A stretch of 64,000 nt of DNA from Catalimonadaceae bacterium JC749 (GTDB taxonomy: Bacteria > Bacteroidota > Bacteroidia > Cytophagales > Cyclobacteriaceae), in the NCBI GenBank assembly GCA_021730635.1, contig JAJNNC010000003.1:653181-717180 (forward strand). The letters run 5' to 3'. This document shows, piece after piece, positions 42,846 to 51,735 of the stretch; within the stretch, counting starts at the first letter, position 1, and each line of letters starts with the position of its first letter. Made by a program: the position numbers and the translations under genes. Below the pieces are notes generated by a model, which did no database searches, was not told where the DNA came from, and was given only the letters and a program-made list of their open reading frames with translations.

Positions 42846-43403
42846 ATGACAGATGCTAGGGTAGCTTCCCGTTACGCGAAATCGCTGCTGGATCTTGCTT
42901 TGGAAAAAGGAGTGCTGGATGAGGTATACAAAGATATGGTACTGTTTAGTACTATCTGCCAGCAAAACCGCGATTTCGTATTGATGCTCAAGAATCCTAT
43001 TATCAACCATCATAAGAAGAAAACTATCTTGTATTCTTTGTTCAAAGGTAAGGTGAACCCGGCTACGATGAGCATTTTTGATGTCATTACGCGCAAAAAT
43101 AGAGAAGCCTTTTTGCCGGCCATTGCCACTGAATTTGCAGAGATGTACCGGAAAGAAAAAGGAATAGACAAAGTAACGGTGATCACTACCTTTCCTTTGA
43201 CTGAAGAACTCAGGCAGAGATTTAAAAAAACTATCGCAGAAAAAACGGGCAGAAAGGTAGATCTTACTGAAAAAGTAGACCCTTCTCTGATTGGTGGCTT
43301 TATCCTGAAAATAGGAGATAAACAAATGGATAACTCTGTAAAATCCAAGCTGAAATCGCTGATGTATGAATTTGCCGATGACAGCTACGTAAAGACCTTT
43401 TAA
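42846..43403 (+). CDS. atpH: ATP synthase subunit delta
   Basis: 185 residues with the OSCP/delta pattern: MTDARVASRYAKSLLDLALE at the start, VLMLKNPIINHHKKKTILYS in the middle, and the C-terminal VDPSLIGGFILKIGDKQMDN. It connects the peripheral stalk to the top of the F1 head. The gap to atpA is 42 bp. Confidence 0.95.
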   Translation: MTDARVASRYAKSLLDLALEKGVLDEVYKDMVLFSTICQQNRDFVLMLKNPIINHHKKKTILYSLFKGKVNPATMSIFDVITRKNREAFLPAIATEFAEMYRKEKGIDKVTVITTFPLTEELRQRFKKTIAEKTGRKVDLTEKVDPSLIGGFILKIGDKQMDNSVKSKLKSLMYEFADDSYVKTF

Positions 43404-43445
43404 CCTAAAATTTGTATACACTAACACTCACTAAATACATCTATA

Positions 43446-45029
43446 ATGGCAGAAGTAAGACCTGATGAGGTTTCAGCAATATTGAGAGAGCAGCTATCTA
43501 ACTTTAAAACAGAAGCTGAACTGGAAGAAATTGGTACCGTTTTACAAATTGGCGATGGTGTGGCACGTATCTATGGCCTCACCCATGCACAATCAGGGGA
43601 GCTATTGGAGTTTGAAAATGGCCTCAATGCCCTGGTGCTTAACCTGGAAGAAGACAATGTAGGAGCCGTATTGTTGGGCGAACAAGGTGACATCAAAGAA
43701 GGCGACAGTGTAAAACGTACCGGCAGAATCGCTTCTATCAAAGTAGGAGAAGGGCTGGTCGGTCGTGTGGTAAACACCTTGGGTGAACCTATCGACGGCA
43801 GAGGCCCCATCTCTGGAGATGTGATAGAGTTGCCTTTGGAAAGAAGAGCACCCGGCGTGATCTACCGCCAACCAGTGAATGAACCTTTGCAAACCGGTAT
43901 CAAGGCTATTGACGCTATGATTCCTATTGGAAGAGGCCAGCGTGAATTAATCATTGGTGACAGGCAAACCGGTAAAACCGCTGTAGCGCTGGATACCATT
44001 ATTAACCAGAAAGTCTTTTATGAAAGAGGGGAACCTGTCTACTGTATTTATGTGGCTTGTGGGCAAAAGGCTTCCACCATTGCAGGTATCGTGGCATCAC
44101 TGGAAAAAAACGGTGCCATGGATTATACCACGATCGTAGCAGCTACTGCCTCTGACCCTGCTCCTATGCAGTTTTTCGCTCCTTTTACAGGCGCTGTAAT
44201 CGGTGAATATTTCCGTGATACCGGAAGACCTGCTTTGGTTATTTACGATGATCTATCCAAACAGGCTGTCGCTTACCGGGAAGTATCTCTGCTGTTGAGA
44301 AGACCGCCGGGAAGAGAAGCTTACCCTGGAGATGTTTTTTATCTGCACTCCCGCCTGCTGGAACGCGCAGCAAAGCTCAACGAAAATGCCGACATAGTGG
44401 CCCAAATGAACGACCTTCCTGAAGCGATTAAGCCTTTGGTAAAGGGAGGAGGCTCACTCACTGCCTTACCGATTATAGAAACACAGGCCGGCGACGTTTC
44501 TGCTTATATTCCTACCAACGTTATTTCTATTACTGATGGGCAGATATTTCTGGAAACAGGCCTCTTCAATGCAGGGGTACGCCCTGCTATTAACGTAGGT
44601 ATTTCCGTATCCCGGGTAGGTGGAAATGCCCAGATTAAATCTATGAAGAAAGTGGCAGGAACCCTGAAACTTGACCAGGCGCAATACAGAGAGTTGGAAG
44701 CCTTCGCCAAATTTGGATCCGATCTTGATGCTGCTACTCGGCTCACCATCGAACGAGGTAGAAAGAATCAGGAGATTTTGAAACAACCACAATTTTCTCC
44801 TATGAAAGTAGAAGAACAGGTTGCCATTATCTTTGCTTCTACCAAAGGTTTCCTGGATAAAATTCCGATTACAAGGGTTAAAGAATTTGAAAAAGAATAC
44901 CTGAACCTTTTACGGGCCCAGCACCAGGATACACTAGACACGTTGAAGGCTGGTAAAATTGATGATAATGCCACCAATGTGCTAGGAAAAGTAGCCACTG
45001 ATCTGGCCAAAGGCTTTAAGGAGGAATAG
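43446..45029 (+). CDS. atpA: ATP synthase subunit alpha
   Basis: 527 residues, the family's length. N-terminal beta-barrel ([20 protein letters not shown]), Walker [14 protein letters not shown] with its Lys and Thr, the [20 protein letters not shown] segment containing Walker B (ALVIYDD) and the C-terminal [20 protein letters not shown] with the arginine finger. Non-catalytic nucleotide-binding subunit of F1. Between it and atpG are 65 bp, enough for a short leader. Confidence 0.97.
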   Translation: MAEVRPDEVSAILREQLSNFKTEAELEEIGTVLQIGDGVARIYGLTHAQSGELLEFENGLNALVLNLEEDNVGAVLLGEQGDIKEGDSVKRTGRIASIKVGEGLVGRVVNTLGEPIDGRGPISGDVIELPLERRAPGVIYRQPVNEPLQTGIKAIDAMIPIGRGQRELIIGDRQTGKTAVALDTIINQKVFYERGEPVYCIYVACGQKASTIAGIVASLEKNGAMDYTTIVAATASDPAPMQFFAPFTGAVIGEYFRDTGRPALVIYDDLSKQAVAYREVSLLLRRPPGREAYPGDVFYLHSRLLERAAKLNENADIVAQMNDLPEAIKPLVKGGGSLTALPIIETQAGDVSAYIPTNVISITDGQIFLETGLFNAGVRPAINVGISVSRVGGNAQIKSMKKVAGTLKLDQAQYRELEAFAKFGSDLDAATRLTIERGRKNQEILKQPQFSPMKVEEQVAIIFASTKGFLDKIPITRVKEFEKEYLNLLRAQHQDTLDTLKAGKIDDNATNVLGKVATDLAKGFKEE

Positions 45030-45094
45030 AGGGAAGCTATTTCGTTATAAGCTGTGAAAATTCGTTTCACAGCTTTCTACATACTATACAAGAT

Positions 45095-45979
45095 ATGCCA
45101 AGTTTAAAAGCGATAAAAAACAGAATTTCTTCTGTTAAATCTACTCAGCAGATTACCCGCGCCATGAAAATGGTGGCAGCCTCTAAATTGAGGAGAGCAC
45201 AGGACCGCCTGCTGCAGATGCGCCCTTATGCGCTGAAACTCAACAAAATACTTAACAACGTGACTGCCAGCCTGAGCGAGGATAATGTGAGTGAATATGC
45301 CAAAGAACATGAGCCTAACAACCTGCTCATCGTGGTCTTTTCCTCTGATCGTGGACTGTGTGGAGCCTTTAATTCCAATATCTTTCGCTTTACCAAACAG
45401 CTTATTGCTAAAGAATATGATTTCTATGAAAGGAATGAAAGGCTGGAAATCATGACGGTAGGTACTAGGTCGCACGACCATTTCAGAAAAAGAGGATATC
45501 AGGTGATAGGTGATTTTGCTCACTTATTTTCTGATCCTAGTTTTGAACATGTGAGAGAGGCCGCTGAATTTATCATGAAGCGATACAGAAGAGGTGAATT
45601 CAGCAAAGTGATATTGGTTTATAACGAGTTTAAAAATGTAGCCACCCAGGTAGCCGTGGTAGAACCTTTCCTGCCTATCAAAAATGTGCAGGAAGAGGAA
45701 AGCCAGGAAAAAGCCATAGACTACATTTATGAACCTTCTGAAGAATATATTGTAGATGAACTGATCCCACAGTCGCTCAAAGTTCAGTTCTACAGAGCTT
45801 ACCTGGAATCCGCCGCTTCTGAACAAGGGGCTCGTATGACAGCTATGGATCAGGCGACAGAAAATGCAGGCGAGTTGTTAAAACAATTGCGGCTCACCTT
45901 CAACCGCACACGACAGGCTGCTATCACCAAAGAACTTCTGGAAATTGTAGCTGGCGCTGATGCACTCAAAAGCCAGTAA
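45095..45979 (+). CDS. atpG: ATP synthase subunit gamma
   Basis: 294 residues. N-terminal helix AIKNRISSVKSTQQITRAMK followed by MVAASKLRRAQDRL, the central FSSDRGLCGAFNSNI motif and the C-terminal helix EQGARMTAMDQATENAGELL. This is the rotor shaft. It is the last gene of the cluster; subunits beta and epsilon are not in the window, consistent with the split operon usual in Bacteroidota. A terminator follows directly. Confidence 0.96.
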   Translation: MPSLKAIKNRISSVKSTQQITRAMKMVAASKLRRAQDRLLQMRPYALKLNKILNNVTASLSEDNVSEYAKEHEPNNLLIVVFSSDRGLCGAFNSNIFRFTKQLIAKEYDFYERNERLEIMTVGTRSHDHFRKRGYQVIGDFAHLFSDPSFEHVREAAEFIMKRYRRGEFSKVILVYNEFKNVATQVAVVEPFLPIKNVQEEESQEKAIDYIYEPSEEYIVDELIPQSLKVQFYRAYLESAASEQGARMTAMDQATENAGELLKQLRLTFNRTRQAAITKELLEIVAGADALKSQ

Positions 45980-45993
45980 AAAGCCTTGAATAA

Positions 45994-46020
45994 AGCCCCT
46001 TTACGGGGCTATTTTATTTT
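45994..46020 (+). terminator. Terminator after atpG
   Basis: AGCCCC, 5-nt loop, GGGGCT then ATTTTATTTT. It begins 14 bp after the stop codon. Confidence 0.85.
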
Positions 46021-46224
46021 ATGCCTTTTGGCTGATCTGCTTCTTTGCCCCGGTCAAGTCACTTTCTTCTGATACGAATGGCTGTTCGTTGCTCCACTAC
46101 CTATGATGGGGCAAAGCAATTTTTTCATCTTTGTATAGGATACGACACTGGTTATGATTGCTGTTAAGCCCATCAGTGGTGAAGAAAAATCATACCCTCT
46201 GCGCTTACATGCGTAAAAGATGAT

Positions 46225-47061
46225 ATGTTGCAAAGATTATTGACATTGGCCCGAATTTTTAGCCTGGATGTAGTTTTGGGTGCCTGTGTGGGTAATCTAT
46301 TCATGGCTTATTATTTACGGGTAGAGGTTCCTCTTTCCCACCTGCTGGCCTTGGCTCTCACTGTTTGGCTCATATACACTGCTGACCATCTGGCTGACGC
46401 TTATCAAATCAAACATCCGGCGCACTCCCTTCGCCATCTTTATCATCAACATCATTTTCGTACGGTCGGTATGGTGTTTCTTGTTGTTATGCTCATAGGG
46501 TGTGCAGTCGTTTTCAATCTTTCTCAGCGGGTGATGGTGTGGGGCCTTCTGCTGCTTGGACTGGTAGGGTGTTACTTCTTACTGATCAAGCTGATTCCTG
46601 AAAACAATTATTATTATAAAGAATTTATGATTGCCTTCCTCTACTCAACGGGTATTTTTCTTTCGCCACTGAGTTTGTATCAAGATGCCTTTTCCGGAGA
46701 GATACTTTTTGTTTTTGGTCAATATACGCTGATCGCTCTGACGAACTTACTCATTTTTGCCTTGTATGAGGTAGACTTAGATAAAAAAGACGGCCATCAA
46801 TCTTTTGTAAAGCTGGCAGGGCAAGCACAGACCAGACGATTGATCTATGCTTGTTCATGGCTGACAGGCCTACCGGCTTTGGCAGGGCTTGTATTACTGC
46901 CGGTTACCCAGAGGTTATTTACTGTCCAGTTACTGTTTTTGATTATGACAGTCACTTTGGTAATTATTATGCTTTTTCCTGCTTTCTTCCAACCCAAAGA
47001 AAGGTATAGAATTGTGGGCGATGGTGTTTTCCTTCTTCCCCTGTTTGTCCTGTTGTCATAA
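46225..47061 (+). CDS. UbiA-like integral membrane protein
   Basis: 278 residues with about eight membrane helices. Two acidic loops are where UbiA prenyltransferases bind the diphosphate-metal: YTADHLADAYQIKH (D54, D58) and LYEVDLDKKDG (D184, D186, D189), with NLLIFALYEVD preceding the second. The usual NDxxDxxxD text is loosened, so it may be a distant UbiA member with altered chemistry. It is followed after 3 bp by a methyltransferase gene, suggesting one pathway, perhaps lipid or quinone modification. Family assignment is moderate; function unknown. Confidence 0.6.
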   Translation: MLQRLLTLARIFSLDVVLGACVGNLFMAYYLRVEVPLSHLLALALTVWLIYTADHLADAYQIKHPAHSLRHLYHQHHFRTVGMVFLVVMLIGCAVVFNLSQRVMVWGLLLLGLVGCYFLLIKLIPENNYYYKEFMIAFLYSTGIFLSPLSLYQDAFSGEILFVFGQYTLIALTNLLIFALYEVDLDKKDGHQSFVKLAGQAQTRRLIYACSWLTGLPALAGLVLLPVTQRLFTVQLLFLIMTVTLVIIMLFPAFFQPKERYRIVGDGVFLLPLFVLLS

Positions 47062-47064
47062 CAA

Positions 47065-47724
47065 ATGAGTGCAGTTTCTTTTGATCGGGTGGCCCCTTAT
47101 TATGATTTTTTGGCAGAAGCTATCTTCGGCAAGGCGATAGTAAAAGCCCAGACCTGCTTTCTGGACCATCTTTTGGAGGGCTCCCACCTTTTAATCCTGG
47201 GGGGTGGCACCGGATGGATTATCCGGGAAATACTCCAGAGAAAAAAAGTTCAGCAGATTGATTATGTGGAAGCTTCTGCGCGTATGATTACCCTGGCCCA
47301 ACATCAATATCAACGATTCAGGCAAAACCAACCAACTACATGCTATCCTAAGATCAATTTCATACAGGGCACGGAAAGCAACTTGCCTTCAGATACTGTC
47401 TACGACGCTGTCATGACCTTTTTTGTGCTGGATATGCAACAGCAGGAAGCGCTACATGAGATGATGGAAAAAATACACAGACAACTCCATCCCCAGGGTT
47501 TATGGTTTTTTGCTGATTTTAAAATCCCTGAAAACGAGCGAAAAAGATGGTGGCATCTACCACTGGTTAAGCTGATGTACTGTTTTTTCCGCCTTACCGC
47601 CCACCTGCAAAACCACCGGCTGCCGGATTATGAAAGCAGTTTTTCCCGTTTGAATGTATCCCGGGAAAGAGTGGCCTATTTCTACCAAGATCTTATTACA
47701 AGCGAATTATACAGAAAAATCTGA
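47065..47724 (+). CDS. Class I SAM-dependent methyltransferase
   Basis: 219 residues. The SAM motif I is HLLILGGGTGWIIREILQRK, motif II IDYVEASARMITLAQHQYQR, and the acceptor strand YDAVMTFFVLDMQQQEALHE precedes HPQGLWFFADFKIPENERKR; together a Rossmann methyltransferase of the UbiE/Methyltransf_25 type. The start is 3 bp after the UbiA-like gene, so translational coupling is likely. Its 3' end overlaps the convergent phosphatase gene by 18 bp. Substrate unknown. Confidence 0.85.
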   Translation: MSAVSFDRVAPYYDFLAEAIFGKAIVKAQTCFLDHLLEGSHLLILGGGTGWIIREILQRKKVQQIDYVEASARMITLAQHQYQRFRQNQPTTCYPKINFIQGTESNLPSDTVYDAVMTFFVLDMQQQEALHEMMEKIHRQLHPQGLWFFADFKIPENERKRWWHLPLVKLMYCFFRLTAHLQNHRLPDYESSFSRLNVSRERVAYFYQDLITSELYRKI

Positions 47725-48204
47725 CGAACCCAGTTTATGTTCACGCACTATATGCGCTAACAGCTTTTGACAGCTCCTTTGTAATATCTGATATACATGC
47801 TCGAACCCTTCTTTTCCACTCCAGTAAGGATCAGGCACATCAGGTTCTTCCTGGCGATCGTCAAAATTACGCATCAAAAAAACTTTTGGGGAATGGGTAT
47901 GATGATTCATTAAAGCTTTCACATCTTCCCGGTTTCTCCGGTCCATTGTAATGATATAATCAAAATCAGTAAAATCCTGTATGGAAAACTGCCTGCCCCG
48001 GTGGTCCAGATGAAGTTTGTATTGTCCCACCATATCTAATGTACGCCGGTCCGGTGGCTCTCCTATATGATAATCAGAGGTACCCGCAGAATCACAGGAA
48101 ATGTGACGGGTAAGGCCTTTTTCCGCAATCAGTTTGTTAAAAACAGCTTCTGCCAAGGGAGAACGACATATATTCCCCAGGCAGACAAAGAGAACTTTAA
48201 CCAT
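47707..48204 (-). CDS. Low-molecular-weight protein tyrosine phosphatase
   Basis: 165 residues. The P-loop CLGNICRS (C8, R14) is at the N-terminus (VKVLFVCLGNICRSPLAEAV), with FDYIITMDRRNREDVKALM and the general-acid DPYW motif (VPDPYWSGKEGF). All catalytic residues are present. It dephosphorylates tyrosine residues, often those of BY-kinases in exopolysaccharide synthesis, but no kinase is nearby. Its 3' end overlaps the methyltransferase gene by 18 bp. Confidence 0.92.
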   Translation of the reverse strand: MVKVLFVCLGNICRSPLAEAVFNKLIAEKGLTRHISCDSAGTSDYHIGEPPDRRTLDMVGQYKLHLDHRGRQFSIQDFTDFDYIITMDRRNREDVKALMNHHTHSPKVFLMRNFDDRQEEPDVPDPYWSGKEGFEHVYQILQRSCQKLLAHIVREHKLGSSDFSV

Positions 48205-48461
48205 ATTCTTGTCAGTTGATGGTCACCAGACTTTTCTGAAGGTTTTATTTAAAATAAAGAGAAGAATCGTTTATGTGCAAAAAAATAATTATTAAGGCAC
48301 TTTAAATATAGATTATAACTATCTGAAAATCAACATTTTATAATAAAGATAAAAATTTATATATTTTTTTTGAACAAAGGGGTTACTTTTTTCGGCTGAA
48401 GCGTATATATCTATGCATAACACAAATAATATTTATTCATACACCTGTTTTATATAAGAAG

Positions 48462-48486
48462 ACCTTCTTTAATAAAGAAGGTTTTT
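48462..48486 (+). terminator. Orphan terminator-like hairpin
   Basis: ACCTTCTTT, 3-nt loop, AAAGAAGGT, then a T-run. No plus-strand gene ends nearby; the nearest is the methyltransferase more than 700 bp upstream, separated by a convergent gene. Confidence 0.6.
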
Positions 48487-48556
48487 CTTTTTAAGAAACT
48501 ATGCTATTCCTAAAATTTGTTAGATTTAAAGCATATAAACTAAACAATATCCTCCA

Positions 48557-48590
48557 ATAAAAAAGCCAACCAGTATCTGGTTGGCCTTTC
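48557..48590 (-). terminator. Terminator of the acyl-CoA dehydrogenase gene
   Basis: On the minus strand GCCAACCAG, 3-nt loop, CTGGTTGGC and a six-T run. It begins 25 bp after the stop codon. Confidence 0.85.
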
Positions 48591-48609
48591 TTCCTATATT
48601 TACCCTAAA

Positions 48610-50406
48610 TTAAAAAGCATAAACATTTTTCTCAATTAAATAGTCGGCCACAGACCGGCGTAGCTCTTTTACATTGTAAGCATCGAATTTAGTAAACCGC
48701 TTCAGTCCCATCATCATCACTTTCTGTTCGTCGCCTTTGGCAAAAGAAACAATAGCCTCTTTCCCTTTAGCCTGTATTTTATCCACCGCCATATACAAGT
48801 ACAATTTGGCCATATTGATTTGTTGCTGACAATCGGTTTCTCCTCTCATGCTGATCAGTTTTTCCGTTCTCAGCAGGGCGGATTCTGCAGCATAGACTTC
48901 TATCATCATATCTGCGATACTCATCAGAATTTCCTGTTCGTCGTTGAGCTGAGCCCCAAAATCCTGCACAGCTTTCCCTGCCACCATCAAAATAGCTTTT
49001 TTCAGATTTTTCAACACCCCTTTTTCTTTTGCCAAGAGCCCTGTGGTATCTTTTCCATTCAAATCGGGGATAGAGGTCAGTTCTTTTCCTACCGCCATTG
49101 CGGGACCCATTAGATCAATTTCGCCTTTTACCGCCCGTTTGATGGTCATACCGACCAACAATATGCGATTGATTTCATTCGTCCCTTCATAGATTCTGGA
49201 AATTCTTGCATCACGATAAGCTCTTTCCATCGGAGCTTCTGCAGAAAATCCCATACCTCCATAGATTTGCACCCCTTCATCTACACAATAATCTAGCACC
49301 TCAGAAGCATGCACTTTCATGATGGCACACTCTATCGCAAATTGTTCTACGCCTTTGAGTTTAGCTTCAGCCTCCGGCATACCGCTGTCTATCAGGCTTT
49401 GAATGCGGTCTTCAATATCCTGTCCGGCACGGTAACAGGCCGATTCTGTGGCATAGATACGGGTAGCCATAGTTGCCAGTTTCTGCTTGATGGCACCAAA
49501 ACTGGAAATAGCTACACCAAACTGTCTTCTTTCGTTGGCATATCGTACCGAATGGGTTACCGTCTCCTTACAACCGCCGATCACACCGGCACCCAATTTA
49601 ATACGACCTATATTCAAGATATTGACTGCGATTTTAAAACCATTACCACGGCTGGAAAGCATGTTCTCCACAGGCACGGGTGTATCATTGAAGAAAACTT
49701 GTCGGGTAGAAGAGCCTTTGATACCCATTTTTTTCTCTTCTTCATTCATAGTGATCCCGCCAAAGGATTTCTCCACAATAAAGGCAGTAAGATTTTTATC
49801 GTTTTCAATTCTGGCAAAAACGATAAAGAGATCTGCAAAACCAGCATTGGAGATCCACATTTTCTGGCCGGTGATTTTATAATATTGCCCGTCCTCGGAC
49901 AAGACAGCCTTGGTTTTACCAGAATTGGCATCAGAACCGGCATCAGGTTCTGTCAGACAGTAGCAAGCTTTCCATTCTCCACTTGCCAGTTTGGGCAGAT
50001 ATTGCTGCTGTTGCTCTTCCGTACCATAATACAAAATGGGTAAGGTGCCAATGCCGGTATGGGCTCCATAGGCAGTAGAAAAAGAACCTGCAGAACCAAT
50101 CACATCAGCAATCAACATAGAAGTATTAAAGCTCATTCCCAACCCCCCATAGGCTTCCGGCACAGAAATACCCAGTAAGCCTAATGCACCAGCCTTATCA
50201 AGTAAGGCGGGCATAAATCCCGGTTCCATACTATCCATGCGAGCAATATTGGGTGTAATTTCCTTATCGATGAAATCCTGGGTCGCCTGAGCCATCATGC
50301 GTTGTTCTTCACTGAATTCTTCAGGTATAAACACATCTCTGGCTTCAGTTTCTCTGATCAGAAATTCACCTCCCTGAATAGCTTGCGTTTTGGTCAATGT
50401 TTCCAT
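48610..50406 (-). CDS. Acyl-CoA dehydrogenase (long form)
   Basis: 598 residues. Core acyl-CoA dehydrogenase motifs: CYCLTEPDAGSDANSGKTKA (flavin/substrate loop), AYRDARISRIYEGTNEINRI (C-terminal signature) and ERRQFGVAISSFGAIKQKLA. A C-terminal extension of about 170 residues (from about 430) contains EKLISMRGETDCQQQINMAK, as in the long VLCAD-like proteins of Bacteroidota. The catalytic Glu is expected in the EGTNEI region. It oxidises acyl-CoA to enoyl-CoA in beta-oxidation. Upstream is a -7 element flanked by two palindromes sharing GTATGCAT, suggesting control by a fatty-acid-responsive regulator. Confidence 0.93.
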   Translation of the reverse strand: METLTKTQAIQGGEFLIRETEARDVFIPEEFSEEQRMMAQATQDFIDKEITPNIARMDSMEPGFMPALLDKAGALGLLGISVPEAYGGLGMSFNTSMLIADVIGSAGSFSTAYGAHTGIGTLPILYYGTEEQQQQYLPKLASGEWKACYCLTEPDAGSDANSGKTKAVLSEDGQYYKITGQKMWISNAGFADLFIVFARIENDKNLTAFIVEKSFGGITMNEEEKKMGIKGSSTRQVFFNDTPVPVENMLSSRGNGFKIAVNILNIGRIKLGAGVIGGCKETVTHSVRYANERRQFGVAISSFGAIKQKLATMATRIYATESACYRAGQDIEDRIQSLIDSGMPEAEAKLKGVEQFAIECAIMKVHASEVLDYCVDEGVQIYGGMGFSAEAPMERAYRDARISRIYEGTNEINRILLVGMTIKRAVKGEIDLMGPAMAVGKELTSIPDLNGKDTTGLLAKEKGVLKNLKKAILMVAGKAVQDFGAQLNDEQEILMSIADMMIEVYAAESALLRTEKLISMRGETDCQQQINMAKLYLYMAVDKIQAKGKEAIVSFAKGDEQKVMMMGLKRFTKFDAYNVKELRRSVADYLIEKNVYAF

Positions 50407-50464
50407 GCGCTAATTTGATTATGTAATTGAATACCTATTGTTTATGAAAAAGGCACACAATTTA

Positions 50465-50474
50465 GTATGCATAC
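50465..50474. promoter_or_regulatory. Palindrome GTATGCATAC, operator-like
   Basis: Perfect 10-bp palindrome between the -7 element and the acyl-CoA dehydrogenase start; shares its core GTATGCAT with the longer palindrome at 50502-50523. Confidence 0.55.
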
Positions 50475-50478
50475 ATAA

Positions 50479-50486
50479 CAAATATA
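50479..50486 (-). promoter_or_regulatory. -7 element TATATTTG for acyl-CoA dehydrogenase
   Basis: Exact TAnnTTTG on the minus strand. No TTG at the usual distance; a long palindrome occupies the -33 area instead. Confidence 0.6.
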
Positions 50487-50501
50487 CGAAAAACTCTCAA
50501 T

Positions 50502-50523
50502 AAAAGTATGCATGCATACTTTT
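50502..50523. promoter_or_regulatory. Perfect 22-bp palindrome, probable operator
   Basis: The arms read AAAAGTATGCA / TGCATACTTTT with no spacer. It covers the region where a -33 element would be. A second short copy of the core lies at 50465-50474. Confidence 0.7.
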
Positions 50524-50644
50524 TTTTGTCAATTTCCTTTCTACAGGGAAGATCGGACTCAAAGACAAAAACATTGCTTTGAGGAAGCGAGTTAATATAA
50601 TTTGCTGTCAGTAATGGAGAGCAGATACATTGACAAGACCCGTC

Positions 50645-51565
50645 ATGAATCATAAAGACACTACTACCGAAGATCCACATCATAAGAAACCGGAAGATAC
50701 AGCCCTTGAGAAAGCGCCAGACAGACAGGAGGAAAAAGAGAAACCGGAAGATATTGTCAAACCCAAAGGAGGCAATCAAATTCTGAAAGAACAAATTCAG
50801 ATGGCTTTGACGGAGTACCACCGGCACAATAAAGCTCTTTTTCTTTCTTCATTCTCCGGTGGCCTGGAAATAGGTTTTAGCTTGTTGCTGATGGGCACCT
50901 TATACACGATGTTTTATGATCAGCTTTCCATGTCCTCCCTGGAATTGATTTTAGGATTTGCATACCCTATCGGGTTTATTTTTGTCATTCTGGGTCGTTC
51001 AGAATTATTCACGGAACATACTACGCTGGCTGTTTTACCTGTACTGAACCGTTCGGTAAAAGTGATTCATTTACTGGAGCTCTGGGCTATCATTTTTGCG
51101 GGTAACCTGCTGGGGGGGTATTTATTCAGCCTTATTTTATCAAAAATGGGTCCCGCCATGGGCGTAGTGGAAAAGGGAGCCTTGATCCATATTGCCGAGA
51201 AAATGATTAAATTCAATGGCTGGATCACGTTGGGCAGTGCTATATTTGCCGGCTGGCTGATGGGTTTATTATCCTGGCTGATCACTTCTTCCAGAGATAC
51301 CATCAGCCGGATTTTTTTCATTGTTCTGGTCACATCGGTCATTGGGATAGCAGGGTTGCATCACTCCATAGTAGGCTCTATTGAAGTTTTCACCGGCCTT
51401 TTGGTTTCTGATACAATTACCCTGGGAGACTATGTTCATTTTCAGTTCTGGACTACCATCGGTAATATCATTGGTGGGACTGTTTTCGTGGCGATTGTCA
51501 AATACAGCCATCTGGGTAAAGAAACCTTTATCGAAGTAGACCGCACCCGCAGTAATGATCTTTAA
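50645..51565 (+). CDS. Formate/nitrite transporter family protein
   Basis: 306 residues from ATG 50645 (a TTG at 50630 is also in frame). N-terminal hydrophilic ~60 residues rich in Lys, Glu and Asp, then six membrane helices of the FNT fold: LFLSSFSGGLEIGFSLLLMG, AYPIGFIFVILGRSELFTEH, LWAIIFAGNLLGGYLFSLIL, FAGWLMGLLSWLITSSRDTI, GLHHSIVGSIEVFTGLL and FWTTIGNIIGGTVFVAIVKY. The conserved GRSELFTE and GLHHSI loops are present. It probably carries formate, nitrite or a related small anion; selectivity cannot be read. Confidence 0.9.
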   Translation: MNHKDTTTEDPHHKKPEDTALEKAPDRQEEKEKPEDIVKPKGGNQILKEQIQMALTEYHRHNKALFLSSFSGGLEIGFSLLLMGTLYTMFYDQLSMSSLELILGFAYPIGFIFVILGRSELFTEHTTLAVLPVLNRSVKVIHLLELWAIIFAGNLLGGYLFSLILSKMGPAMGVVEKGALIHIAEKMIKFNGWITLGSAIFAGWLMGLLSWLITSSRDTISRIFFIVLVTSVIGIAGLHHSIVGSIEVFTGLLVSDTITLGDYVHFQFWTTIGNIIGGTVFVAIVKYSHLGKETFIEVDRTRSNDL

Positions 51566-51735
51566 AAGTTGCATGAAAAACGCTTGCTATTCCCATACTG
51601 CATGCTGGAGGCCGCTGGCGGAATAAGTACCAACAACCTCCAACCACCCAGTTTCTCTCTTTAAATCTTACCGGAAGCATCAACCGGTGATACGAGAAAA
51701 GTATGGGCAAACAGGATAATGAAAATGCTATTGTC

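Larger units (their letters stand above)
48205..48609. other. Intergenic region with two hairpins and no called gene
   Basis: 405 bp of very AT-rich sequence. Hairpins at 48462-48486 (plus-strand terminator without an obvious gene before it) and 48557-48590 (minus-strand terminator of the acyl-CoA dehydrogenase gene). The plus-strand stretch before the first hairpin has no ORF above 15 codons. Confidence 0.5.
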
